The position numbers were made by a program, and so were the translations under genes. Source: Elysia crispata (Eukaryota > Mollusca > Gastropoda > Plakobranchidae). Taken from it: 64,000 bases of DNA. Shown here in pieces: positions 24,300-37,000 of this stretch (its first letter is position 1; each line of letters begins with the position of its first letter). The stretch covers positions 200,001 to 264,000 of the forward strand of contig JAWDGP010005301.1 of NCBI GenBank assembly GCA_033675545.1, in the 5' to 3' direction. Under the pieces are notes generated by a model. The model made no database searches, was not told the origin of the DNA, and saw only the letters and a list, made by a program, of their open reading frames with translations.

Positions 24300-27200
24300 A
24301 GAGGACCTATCTGCTTTGAAAGTTATGAAATTCTGGTTGTTGGTTTCTCAACCGTCATGACAGTACTAGTGTAATGAGAAATTCAAATAATTCTGTTTCG
24401 CTAGTATCCGCCTCCCGAGACTGGGTTCATACATTTTTCACGAGAACCTCAATGTTGATGAAGTTGGTGCGTTCATCGTTATCAATGCATACATAATTAT
24501 AAATATAATTAATATATTCTTCGAGCAAATAATTAACGGCTGACAAAAGGCATTTACTCTCAGCGCAGCATTCATAAACTTTATACCTTCTGACTCATAC
24601 CCGCAGAGTATCATGCTCCTATCAATACATTTAAAAGGGCATATATCGATGCAAACTATTACCGTCTCTATTATGGAAACTATTTTGCATTTCAAAGGTT
24701 CCTATTTCTCAGCAAGTGTAAAACTTTTTCTTCAACTCTTCTGCTCCTAACAATAAGTCGTGTTTGTAAAAAAAAATGCTGACGTTATTAACAGAGCGCT
24801 GATCATCTTTGAAAAATAGTTCTACCCCCTCCATGAAAGTCACCAAAAAACGTTCAAAGTCTGATCTTTTGCTATTTCAAATTTACAGACGTATTATATT
24901 GGTGCATGGCTGATGATAATTAAAGGCCTCCGTGGCAACTTCTTGTTATCTGCTTAAATTAAGTAGGGTAAGAGGAAACCGAAATCGTTAGGTAACAAAG
25001 AGAAGTATAACATTTTTTTTAGACCTTAAAGATATACCAATTGTAAGATAAGCCGCAAATCACAGAGAAAGCCAGAAAGTTCAATCTGCTAAAAGACTTA
25101 TTATCAGGAGGCAAGAGCAGTCCAAATATTTATCAAGTATTGCTGAAAATGCGAAGGATTAGAGTCGAGCAAAACCGGACGGTCGACAAATTTCAGTTCT
25201 GCTCACCGTACTCCCGCGAAGCATGATGCTAATCAAGCCTCTTTTTTACATTGTCTCAGTATCTGGTTTGGACTTAAAATTTCTTTACAGAAATTTGTTG
25301 TAACAAGATTTCAATCGCGGGTTCTCAATATAGACCTTTTATTCAGATTGATAAATATAATTTTCACCTTACTTATAAACGTCTAGTTCTCATATTTAAA
25401 ATTGAAGAATAATTAAATGTCTTTTAGTATCAGTCTTACAAAACGCAAAATCTAAATTTTTCAATCGAGACACATTTGAACTATGGGGTCCTCTCTTTAC
25501 TTGAAAAAAAATGTACCATGCAGGATCAAATGTAATGAACGTACCACTGAACAAAATGGATTTCGTTTTTTTAAATGAGAAGTTGCAAGCTCAATTTGGC
25601 ATTATTAACATGATTATTCTTTTTTAAAGTGAATTCTAGCGATAACAATAATTGAGATAAGGTCTCTGAAGGTATGGCAGTTTAGATGGCACAACTTTTT
25701 ATTAAAGGAAGGGCGGGTGTAGTGCTCTTGCACTGAAGTATAGTTATCAATGTATGGCTGCCTCAAAGGAAATTGCTGAGGGAGATGGGATTTAATTACA
25801 GTCCATAACAAGCATGCCGCATTTTGAGGCATGCAGGTCTGACCACTGCCTGCTTTTACAAAAACTGAATCTCGGAAGACATCTTTTTTTATTCATACTT
25901 TTGTGGAAGATGTATTAAATAATAAGATTAAGAAGCTTTTTTTGTTTAGTACAGATCTATAGATCTCTTTAAACACTCATTGCCATAAGGGTTTTTTAAA
26001 TAAATTGATGTCTAATGTTCACGTTTCAACTTGTTACGCGCACAATTTTGAACTTGCATATTCACAATTGATGCATCAATGCTACATAATTTCTTGTTCA
26101 CCATGTTACACCCGTGCTTGCTGTGTTCAATCATGAGCGGTAAAATGATACATTTATTCAAGTTACAGGGGTGGTGATAGATTCTAAATTGCGATACAGA
26201 TCTAGTGAAAACCAATCTAATGCCTGGAGTCTGGAGTCTAGATAGAGCATGAATGGTTAACCAGCACCCCACCCCACCACATCCCACAAACACACACATC
26301 CTCACCCAAAAGTCCTTTTTCCTGGCTATAAAATTGTATACGATTGTTAAGTAGTCTGCCGAATAATTGTTCCCCAATCCCTGACAAAGAATGAATGAAA
26401 TAGAGATAATTCAGCCTAAAGAATCTAAATGTTTCAAAATACCCAAAATCATGAAAATGTCTATACTTCCTTAAATGGTTTGAACTTTAGAAACAAAATA
26501 GATTCTATTTTTAAATAAAATAAGACAAATATTCTTGATGCTGAAAACAAATTTGTTGAAAATCATCCGCATCAATGGAAGACCAAGGTATTTAAATAAA
26601 TAATAATTTCACCATAAAATGCGATGTTACGATAGATTCTCCTGTTTTTCAAATCCGTCCACCTGAAAAGAGTAGTTGTTCTTTTTATAACTTGATTTCT
26701 GAAAAGACTCCATTGTAAGCTATTTTTACACCTTCTGCTACAATAGAGGTATATAATATCTTTTAACAAAGAATTCAGGTTTGACCTAGTCAACTTACAA
26801 GGTATATTTCTAAGAAAGAACCCTACCCGCATGCTATGTTTGACATAGCCAAACGTCTGGTTACCACTGAGGATGGGAATGAAAAGTTCATTGGACAAAG
26901 TTAATAGGTCGGAACCGCAAATAGTATCGAATTGTTTTAATTTTCCTCAACCTATGGCGACTTCGTTGCAAGCTCACTAGTCACTATTGTATTCTTTGGA
27001 AAACTATGACTTTGTTTTTATCTTCATTTGTTTTGGGGTTTTGTTGGGGTTTGTTGTGTTTGTTTTATTTTGCTTTGTTTCGGTTTGTTTTCTTTTTTAA
27101 GGATAACCATGATAATTTTTTTCAGTATGACCATGCTCTATGAAAACATTTTATATTAATATATTAGTGACATTTCACCAGAGAATCAATGATACTTAAA

Positions 27201-28015
27201 AGTACCGGGTACAAAGATGTATTGCACAGATTGTTTTATAAAACGATACCATCTAGCGCTTGGGAAAGGAGGCTTCAGTAGTAAAAGCAAGAACGGAATT
27301 GGAAGGTTTCTTTTGAAAGATTATTCAAAGGCATATTGATTGCACGCATGATTAAGATCGTCAAAACGCATTCCTCCTATTAAATCTTGTACTGAGTTCA
27401 CAGCCAGTCGTAGATTTTTGTTGTGGAAATTGAATGGCAGCGCTATATATGATTGTGTAGGTTAATTTTTAATAGATTTATTAATTGTTGAGTACGGGAC
27501 AAGATTGTAGTAACAGGCAATGAAGGTTGTAGTTGAGCATAAATATAATTCAAACAGTGGAAGCAGATAGATGGGGCTCTGTTGATGTAATGTGATGCTC
27601 TAATTACAACAGCTGTTATTGAATTGAAAAATTATGCAAGACTTGCTAGTCATTCACAATTGTATTGACGACCCTTCATACAGCCAATGGACTCAAAGTT
27701 CAAGATAAGGGAAAAATAAAATTTGGCATTTGACTCAAGTCTCTTAGAAAGTCCTGAGAAGTGTGTGTGTATGCTTTAAATTATAGTTTTTGGGTAATTA
27801 TGTACTCAAATAAAGCATACAGTCGAAGAGAGAACATAATATTTCTTGGTTTAATTGCTTTTCTTTCTTTCTGTTTTCGTACATTTAATCTTTTAAAGAG
27901 AGTTTAGCATAACAATAAACTAAGCTTAATTGAGCTTTTCCGGTGAAAAATAGAAATGTGCTACCGGTTAAAATCATGCTGATTGATTGTCTCTCTTTAT
28001 ATGATGTGTCTCTCT

Positions 28016-28086
<71 letters not shown>

Positions 28087-29100
28087 AAAACAAAAAAAAT
28101 ATATATATATATATAAAGAATGTAGGCTACTGGTTCTCTTTGTTTTTTTGTTTTTTTTTTTGGTTTTGTTTGTTTTTTTCTTTGTTGCGATGTTGAAGCA
28201 GTTGTGAAAATACTCTGTAATTGAAGATTTTTTACGATATTTTACTTCTTGCGTTCTTTAGAAAATTTTGAAACGTTATAAAAGGCATGATTGTAATAGT
28301 GTTTTTGATAGGTTATCAATTTCAAGATCTCTTCGTGCCATGATATCTGAGCGAAACTTCTTGGCTAGTAAAAAACCTCGGCTGTAGAACCTAAACGATG
28401 CAAGATTTGCAGTTTTTCTGTTATTGTACGTTTTTTGTGTACACGATTTTTTTTTCCAGATTTGAACACTCAGCAAACTTTTTTTTTCAACATCAACCTT
28501 TCACTGTAAGAGCAATAAATGGGCCATTTTCATTTCAAATTGGAAAGTTTGTGCACGGCAGTGATTGTGCATGTGCTCTATAAATGTCAAATAATAAGAA
28601 ATTCCACACCATTTCCAATGCTGTAAGTTCATCCATCTGCGATTTCTCTACCTTTGTTGAACGCCTTCTTTGTGACTCAACAAGAACCCCGTCGTTTTAA
28701 ATATTTTTACACGAACTATCCGTTCTTTCTCCGAAAAAACGGGAAAATAAAACGAGCTTCAGTGGATATAATTATTGTCAGAATTAGATCTAGAGTCTCT
28801 ATTGATAACGCAGTCGGCAACATGACTGACAGTACTGTTAGACCTACAGCAAAACATACAAGAAGACATAATATTCTGTACTATTCGTAGCTTATTTCAT
28901 ACGCATAAAAAATATAGGAACCTCTTGCATCTTCAGATTTTAAAATTGCCGTGGCATTTATGTTCCTATAAGACAATATTGAATCCATGTTGCAGTTTAA
29001 TCTTTTCCCCACAAAATCTCCTAAAAAATCCGATGAATAGGGAAGCCCAGCCCATTGAGAACATCCTCCTGTTTCCCACCGAAGGAAGAGGTTTTGGAGG
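24300..29100. other. Intergenic sequence between copies B and C, no gene recognised
   Basis: AT-rich DNA with no frame resembling a known protein. It holds the (TA)n tract near 28.02-28.12 kb and T/G-rich runs near 27.0 and 28.15 kb. The 3' part of copy C would be expected towards its right edge but was not clearly found. Confidence 0.45.
28018..28115. repeat. (TA)n microsatellite, interrupted
   Basis: About 65 bases of TA, an A-rich break (AAAACAAAAACAAAAAAA), then a shorter TA run. Confidence 0.95.
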
Positions 29101-29541
29101 TAATCCAGAGATGATTCTTCTAACACTCATCTAAAAATTAAAAACAAAAGATACAACAGCTTCTGTAACAGCCCAATACGTGTTAGACCACGGGCTTGAG
29201 GCTCCTATTAGAAAGATTCTTAGAATGGGAGACCCGCAGTTTTACCAAGTTTACTATTCCTAAAAGAAACCAAGAAGTTTTATAAAAATCAAATCCTTCA
29301 TTAAGACCTAGGGTATAAAATCAAAAACTAATTTTAGAGGACGACATACATGTATACCAGTATCTAATTTTAAAACGGAAATAAAACAAGCAGCGTTAGA
29401 TTTAAAATAAAATCTCTCTAAATATTTTACGGATTTGTCCTCGCCATAAATACATTAATTTTTATCTAAGTGTACTGTGTGAAAGAAAGACTGAGAAAGT
29501 GAGTGCTATATTATTTATACAAGCTTGTGGCAATTTCTTAC

Positions 29542-29591
29542 CTTGACAGGATCACATTCCTTGATGGTGAAGTAAGCAAAGATGATTAATC
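29542..29591 (-). pseudogene. Copy C, tail of the exon 6 equivalent
   Basis: Reads GLIIFAYFTIKECDPVK and then a GTAAGA donor, matching GLALFAYFSSVECDPYE of copy B. An acceptor-like TTTTCTAG stands directly before it, so either the exon is cut here by an extra intron or the first two thirds are lost. Confidence 0.6.
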
Positions 29592-30985
29592 CTAGAAAAG
29601 TGAAACAAATCCGTAAAGTATAACGATTGGCGCAAGCTGCCAGAAGCTACTTTTGCAGACGCAAGAGTTTTCATGGAGCTGGGTTTTTTTTTCAGCGTTG
29701 ATAGGTTAAACTCATGGAGTAAGCTGTGGAAAAATTGGAAAACCTAAGCAATGAAAAGAACTTGTGATACCTGAATTATGAAGTCTTTGTTTAGAATACG
29801 TATGAAATAATTTTCTTCTTATTACTTTTAGTGAACGCTTAATGCGTAGAATATTTAATCTAATGATATCCATTTGAAATTTTGAAAAAAGTCTTAATCG
29901 TTTTTTTTTTTAAAGTTGAGCAGATTAAAATTAAACTCAATAGTTTAGGGGGCTCTAGGTAGAGAAAAGTATTAGGACTAATACTCGGCTTCAGAATTTT
30001 TTTATTCCTATTGGAAAACAAACAACAAGCTATTATAGGAGAAGGACCTTTAACATTGGCCGCAATTATTCTCATAAACAAAATTATTTTCTGCCTTCAA
30101 TATTTTCAGCTGAACGGATTGCAAACTGTGTTATTAGCTCACATTGAAAAACTGTTATCAATTTTAATTCAAAATCATTCAATAAATGAAATACTGGTAC
30201 ATCGCTGAGTTTTAATGTCATATTGAACTTGTAGACTTAACTGCTTGATGTCATTATGTCCTTCTTTTAATCTTAGTGAGATTAGTTTATAGAATAATCT
30301 GCATTGATAATTAGATAGAACATTTAAGACATAGATAGAAGTCCTGGGATCGCAGTTACTAGTGGACTGGGTTTGTAAAAGTTTTCATTCGATCAATCTG
30401 TATAAAATCACTTTCAAAAGGTTAGATCACATTTTTTTAATTTAAAACATTGCACAGATTTACAGCTTAAATTCAAGGACTCATGAGATGCAGGGAGAAA
30501 CGATGTTATGCAAGAAATATTGAAAATTTTTTATACAAAAGCCTTGAAGCTTCAAGAGAAGACAATGCGTTAGGTCTTTGCTTTGACTGTCACCAAATCT
30601 CAAGCCCAACCACTGTTATAAATGTGCCAAAGTAATTTTAAATCTATTCATTGTTTTTACTTGGTTTCCCTACAAAAAGAGATCTTAAAGTGCATCTCTG
30701 GGAAAATGCCTTTTTAAACAAGCATACACATATCAACTTAATAAGTGACAGTTTTTAAAGCTTCCAACTAAAGGAGATATTTAAAAAGGCAGGGAAGTAG
30801 GTAACCTCGACGCAAAATAGACGCAAAGGGAATAATTTATGAACATTCAGGGACTATTCCAGTACTTGTACATCTTTCACCTAAATATAAACGCCCTTGG
30901 TTTAGCTAGTTATTCCTAATTCTTTAAAAAAAAGCTTTCCGATCAGGCCTGCTTGAAAAATATTTTTGCTAAAAAGTTATCTTAC

Positions 30986-31008
30986 TCTCAGTCATCACAA
31001 TAATTAAC
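30986..31008 (-). pseudogene. Copy C, possible tail of the exon 4 equivalent
   Basis: Reads LIIVMTE before a GTAAGA donor in phase 1, the position of GIFACIIKG in copy A. It is only 23 bases long, so the call rests on order, phase and borders. Confidence 0.3.
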
Positions 31009-31159
31009 CTTAATAAATAGTGCAGATTTACGTTTTTTCGAGATCGAATTTCACTCTTCAAAGAATGAGGCAATCGAACTCGAAACATGAGTCTTAAACT
31101 GTCAGTTCACACATTATAAAACTTATCAAAAGTAAGAGATTTAAATTCTTTTGTCTTTA

Positions 31160-31378
31160 TCGATACGCCAGTGGCTGTGAGGCTAAAGCGTCCGTCCTGA
31201 TATGCGAAAAAAATTTTTTCGCGGGTTTAAGCCCCAAATTCTCGGTAAGTGAGTGTGGGTCCTCATCTTTTCAGTTCCACCCTGTCCGACGGGGGCGAGA
31301 GTTTGATATGCAAAAAGACCTGAGATCATCAATTTATATTGTGGGTGGGCTGTTTAAGGCAACAAACAAACCACCCTT
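31160..31378 (+). repeat. SINE-like repeat
   Basis: A box-like CCAGTGGCTGTGAGGC, B box-like CGGGTTTAAGCCCC about 65 bases on, then a body with CACCCTGTCCGACGGGGGCG and an end in AACAAACAAACC. This is the layout of a tRNA-derived SINE. It is inserted in a copy C intron. Confidence 0.5.
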
Positions 31379-31603
31379 TTAGGGCTTTAAAATGTTACTA
31401 AAGAGAAGGCTGCACTTAAAATCCTTAACTCAAATTGTTTCTAAGTTTGATGAATGTTTGCCCTCCTTCTTGCGACAGGCTCCACACTTTTTCCAGACCG
31501 TCCACTTCGATGCAAGCTGAAAAGTAAAGATCAATTTTATGTTTCCAATGCTATGTTTCAAGATGCCTGCCAAATTACTGATTTCGTTGAAATTTTCGCA
31601 GGT

Positions 31604-31732
31604 TTGTGAATTAATATGGATAATATAGACACTTGTATACGCTTGTAACATCAGAGGAACAAACGTCAAGCACCCAACGATGTAACTAGTAGCGACACCA
31701 AAGTCTTGAATCATGTACATTCCACCGTAGAT
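31604..31732 (-). pseudogene. Copy C, exon 2-like block
   Basis: Reads IYGGMYMIQDFGVATSYIVG, then CLTFVPLMLQAYTSVY, against YIL-AFSIASSFLLG, FVPLMYPLQITSVF of copy B. An acceptor-like CTTCTAG precedes it. The expected SAISLMGIPAE part is missing, and after TSVY the likeness is lost. Confidence 0.6.
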
Positions 31733-31816
31733 CTAGAAGTACTTTTCTAAACTCTACAGGCAAGCTAATCTACCAAATTCCTCACTGGATCTAAAAAAAA
31801 AAGAGACAGAGGGTGA

Positions 31817-32152
<336 letters not shown>

Positions 32153-32183
<31 letters not shown>

Positions 32184-32269
32184 CAGAGACAGAGAGAGAG
32201 AGAGAGAGAGCGAGAGAGACAGAGAGACAGAGGCAGACAGGCAGACAGACAGATAGACAGAGACAGAGA
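32153..32269. repeat. (AG)n / CAGA microsatellite
   Basis: AG dinucleotides with CAGA and GGCAGA interruptions, directly after the SINE-like body. Confidence 0.95.
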
Positions 32270-32567
32270 TTGAGCTTTTTATTTTGGGGTACAGTGTACT
32301 GTAAATCAAAGTTACAATGGTCAGTTTGGCTTCAATCATGGTGACACTTTATTTTTTTTCAATTGAGACTACAATTAGAGTAAAACCAGAATAGGGAGAT
32401 AAATAGGCATTTTAACGAACTGTATAATCTGTATGAGCAAAATTTTGTAAATCCATTTCATCGATTTCATAACATCGTAAAGTTTAAGTGGGAACGGTGC
32501 AGGGATTCGCTTTATATTTGGAAAAAGATTAAGTTAAAGTGAGCCTATTATGCAAGTCAGAAAAAAA

Positions 32568-32690
32568 AATTTAGCTCAGCCAGTAGAGCGTTTGATTACC
32601 TAGTTGTGATAATGCCAAATATCATCTTACCAGCCCTACTCTTGACTTAAAGGAAATTGGTCTTCTCTATAATTATATGATTTTTCGAGA
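32568..32690 (+). repeat. Degenerate tRNA-derived SINE
   Basis: Head TTAGCTCAGCCAGTAGAGCG is clearly tRNA-like (A box), and the body TTGACTTAAAGGAAATTGG is similar to the copy at 41560-41700. The B box is worn. Confidence 0.5.
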
Positions 32691-33602
32691 AACGTAGAGA
32701 CTTAAACTAACCAAGAAACAAAATAAAGGTCAATACATGAAAAAGAACTATCGCAAAATATTTCCACCAATTGGGTGACATAAAACATTTCGTGGATGAC
32801 GGCTGCTGGGAATCATTCTGTGTTGGTCTCATTCGCAGCTGATAATTATGAATGCGGCTACAGTCTTTTTACCATTTTTGGATTTTACTAGTTTTAAGAG
32901 TAACATTGTCCTTTGATGTTTAAGTTTTTAGGTATACGTGGACAGTTTTGCTCTTGAGTATAGCGATAAACGATACATTGTTTGGAACATTTAACTAAAC
33001 ATTGCTGAGGGTAAAGGAGGTCAAGAATTACTCTACTCATTTTTCGGAAAGGAGATGGTTTCCATCAACTGCACAGAATTGTAGTTACAATTTTAAGATA
33101 ATCATAATTATATAATTTATGAATGTTAATAGTTCGAGAAATGTATTTGTTGTAAGAACATTTTGCTAATTTGTTTATTAATTATTTTGTTTTTTGTTTC
33201 TTAAACGCTCATTATCATGTAGGCACAAGATAGGGTCAGCTATGGATTTCTGTAAGACAGTGCAGTGTGCCTCTACGCACTTAGAAAAGTACAGATTCAG
33301 CTATTTTTCATTTTCCTTTATTAAAATTGGCCAACTGTACATGTATTTCCTTCGTCAACCTCTAAATGCGAATTTCCTTCATGCTTCATTGTCACAGTGT
33401 TATAGCTCTTCGATGATTGTTTTTTTTTTTAACAACATATGTTTATTTTCAGTTACGTGTACTCTTCTACGCTTGCACAGGAGTTAAGCTAAAAAAATGA
33501 AAAAGAGAAGAACTTATGTTTGCAAATAAGTCTATAGCTAAGCCATGTGCGACCGTTCCTTATTCAAGGCAAATAATTAAACGGATTATTACATGTTTTT
33601 TG

Positions 33603-33701
<99 letters not shown>

Positions 33702-33723
33702 GTTGTTGTTGTTGTTGTTGTTT
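33603..33723. repeat. (TTA)n then (TTG)n microsatellite
   Basis: About 97 bases of TTA triplets followed by about 22 bases of TTG. It lies about 90 bases past the donor of the copy C exon-1 block. Confidence 0.95.
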
Positions 33724-33811
33724 TCGAAGTGGCGACAAAGGGTTGCTTGATTGCACATTTGTTGTCGGATGTCAGTGCTTTTCGTCGCATCTTTAAAAAC
33801 GGTTAATTTAC

Positions 33812-33991
33812 CTGGAAGTTCATAAACAACAATAATGTGACAGGGAAGACGGGCATCTGGCGCCCACTCAGCAGATACTCATCTCTAGTTGCTTTGTGAG
33901 CGTCCCTGACAGCGTACCATATCCCGAAAGCCATTGGGACTAACAGAACAATAATCGCTATAACGTAATCTGCAATGGTTAGAGAGGCTTT
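33812..33991 (-). pseudogene. Copy C, exon 1-like block
   Basis: Reads KASLTIADYVIAIIVLLVPM, then GIWYAVRDAHKATRDEYLL and LLFMNFQ before a GTAAAT donor, closely matching copy B exon 1. The frame runs up to a stop at about 34043 without any ATG, so either the start codon is lost or it sits in an upstream exon not recognised. Confidence 0.75.
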
Positions 33992-34918
33992 ATTTTTAGG
34001 TGACGCTGCTTGCTGCTTTGCTTTTTTTGAATGTCTGATTTACTGAGTAAGTAAAATGTTAAAAACTCGATACGCTGTATCCAACTAGATTGCATACTTT
34101 TCTCACAAAAACAGTATTGTGGTTTTTATGAAAGCTAAAACGACATCCAAACCGCTATGAAAATCTGCTGCATGAAGATTATTTATTCCAATGACTTCAC
34201 AACAAGTTGTGATTCATACTCCACTTGAAATCTTCATGGCATATTGTAATTGCTTTTAATAATGGTGTACTAGAATAATATGATCGATTAGTTTTAGCGG
34301 GGAAAGTGCGAGTACCAGTAATTATTTTTTTTCATTGTTAGTGTATAAGTATAAGGATTGGTTAATTCAAGCATCATGAATAATGTAAATAAAGAGAAAT
34401 TGACAACCATTATAACAAAGCAGTGGCAGTTCTTTTACCATAAAGCAAAGAGACACACAACAATCTAAATATATCTCAGTATAATTAATATTAACTATTG
34501 TTTCTGGATACCCGAAATTATATCTTCACCAGAAATAAACAACAGACCTTCAAATCTTATCACATTCTTATTGTGAAAAAAGCTTGTTATGTTAATTATT
34601 TCATACTTTTTAAAAAGTGATACAGGTTTAATACAAGCTATAAATGCCCTTTTAAACATCGAATTCTCGCTAGGAGAGGCATCTTTAGGCACATTTTTTT
34701 TTTTTTAATTCATAATACGCATTTCAAAGGATCTTAAAATAGATTTGGAAAGTAATTTTCCCTAATTTTTTTTTCGCTAATTTTCCCTATATTAGAAGAG
34801 TGTCTTCTAATAATTTAATACAAGTCCACTAGTACTAAGAAGTGTCTCATTTATATATTGCGTCTGGAAGAAAAGTTCCTCGGAATTAGACATAGAGAAT
34901 TGCTGGATATTAAGTCAT

Positions 34919-34942
34919 CCACCGTCATAAGTGCGAAAATTC
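34919..34942 (-). pseudogene. Possible exon 4 tail of a fourth SLC5 copy
   Basis: TTTTACAG followed by a 24-base piece reading GIFALMTV, the position of GIFACIIKG in copy A. The base pair after it is AT where GT is needed. It is upstream of copy C exon 1, so it belongs to another copy if real. Very short; low weight. Confidence 0.25.
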
Positions 34943-34959
34943 CTGTAAAATACAATAGG

Positions 34960-36800
34960 GGTAATTAGACCAAGAAAGGCGAAATTTGTTAATGTTCCAG
35001 TACTAATTTAGTTGCAGTGGTAAAAGTAAAAAAAAAACAACAACTAACAAACTGCTATTGAGATTTCCATTTTGTAGCATAGCAATATTGAGACCTATTG
35101 AAAGTATTCTCTTTGTCACTAAGATTGATATCAAACAAACAAAATTTTAACCAGAAACTGTGATTTCCGATTAAGTTTTTGTCACAATAATTGTATGTAT
35201 CTATTTTATGAACGCAAGATAACTCCCATGAAGCAAAGAGGAATGCTTTTACGATTAAGTCTCATTTACATACTATTCTCATTTACATCAGAAGCATTCG
35301 TAGTTATACCTATCCCAATCGATATTTATACAACAAATAAAGAGTTTTCTACTTGTCGTATAGGCCTACATGTACTCCTACTTATCGATCTCTTCCTTCA
35401 TAAGATTGACAGGAGGTCTGATAAAGTGGGCGTCTATTCGGAGGAACCTGAAAAGTCAATTTGCCATGGAAGAGGTTATGAGCCTGAAGAATTTTTTGAA
35501 AGTCACTTTTCAGAAGGACCATCCACAGAGCCTCTATGTTCATGTTGCTTAAAGCCATCGCAGATCAATAAACAAGAGATCAGTTCACTTGCACTGTACC
35601 AGAAAGAATGGATTGCAAACTTTTTCTGATTGTACTTGTTCAGTAAACAATAATTATGCTTTTGGTGCTGTGGCCAAATCGGCCCTTTCGTCCGAGCAAC
35701 CGTTTTGTAATTTCACTACATTCAGATTATGATTTCGAAGCGCATTAATTTTACTGTTAAGATCAATTCGAACGTCTTTACTCTGGCATGCGGTGACGGC
35801 AAGATCTAGATTGATTCAGTTGCAGCCACTTCTGACTATGATACTTCACGCAGACGTTTTGAAGGGGAGGGAGTGGGGAGTTTTGTTTTGTTTTTGTTTA
35901 GTTGTGATTAACCCGTCCGGGTTTTTTTGTTTTATTTTTTTTTAATTTGGTTTTGTTTCACTCGTCCAGTTTCGGTGAACTTGTGTACCGACATACTTGA
36001 TGTCATAATAGACAATTTTTTTTTTTAATACCGATACAAAATGATAGAAATCAGTCAATCGCGGGTTAGATTGTATCTTCCCTAGACTAGAAAATAGCAT
36101 CGCCTAGAGAAGAAAAAAGCGGTTGCCTGAGATGACTAGAGCGAGAACTAAAATTTATAACGCACAATAAAAAGAGTCTCTATACAAGGACGTCTCATTT
36201 CCGCCTTGGTTAAAAAGAAATTTCAATTGTCCTTTCCAGTACTATGATCACCACACAACTAGGCTCCTACTTTTAAATATTTCATTGTTTTTCTGTTTCG
36301 AAATAAACCTCTCATGGTTAGTCATTAGAATATCTTTATTGACAACATTGCCTCTGAAGGCCATGTTTTTGCTTTGCAGTAAGACGTCAAGATTTTTTTT
36401 ATGACAATATATTACATTAAGATCGTCAGCATTCATTAAAGCTTCAAGCTCCTAATCTAACCAAACACTTGAGCGATCATGAGTGGGTTGAAATGATATG
36501 AGGTTTAGTAAATAGAGTACTAGACATATATAGAGGGAATGATTTAGTGATTTTTTCCTTCCATAAGTATGATAATCCTATTTGCAAAGCACATTATCTC
36601 GTTCTAAAATTAGATTCTCTATATATTGTCCCACACTGAAAGATCACGGCAATCTGTGGCGTCAGTTTTTATGTTTCGAATTCGATTTTAAAAAATATTA
36701 TTGCTTTTGATAAATCAAATTACTATCCACTATAAAAGTTCATCACAGGCAATGCGATAACCTTACTTTAGTGGGTGTGGTAACTTCGCATAGCAGAATT
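34960..36800. other. Spacer between the SLC5 array and CLINT1, no gene recognised
   Basis: A 144-codon open frame (35195-35629, plus) shows no family likeness I can name and is probably chance. The rest is AT-rich with T runs. The two genes flanking the spacer point away from each other. Confidence 0.4.
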
Positions 36801-36805
36801 TCAGT

Positions 36806-36816
36806 CACTTCCGGTT
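36806..36816 (+). promoter_or_regulatory. ETS-type motif upstream of CLINT1
   Basis: CACTTCCGGTT, about 135 bases before the start codon. This is the ETS/GABP core common at housekeeping promoters in animals. A single motif match, so only suggestive. Confidence 0.35.
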
Positions 36817-36950
36817 AGAGGGGTTGTCGTTCAGGAATGGCGAACTAGCTTGTCATCAACATTCAGTCAATCCAAATTGATCTAGATTTTATCTGCCTGT
36901 CTGTAGCTTATTTCCCGTACATTCAGTTACTATAAAATAAAATAACTTAC

Positions 36951-37000
36951 ATGATGCTTAATGCAAGCATGTGGAAGCTCAGAGAGCTAACCGACAAAGT
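36951..37000 (+). CDS. CLINT1: CLINT1 exon 1 (start codon)
   Basis: Reads MMLNASMWKLRELTDK plus two bases; donor GTAAGT. The start at 36951 or 36954 cannot be decided. The vertebrate protein starts MLNMWKVREL. Confidence 0.9.

Noticed and set aside
35195-35629. 144-codon open frame upstream of CLINT1
   Set aside because: The start looks membrane-like, but there is no recognised family, no splice context and no repeat match I can name; probably chance in AT-rich DNA.
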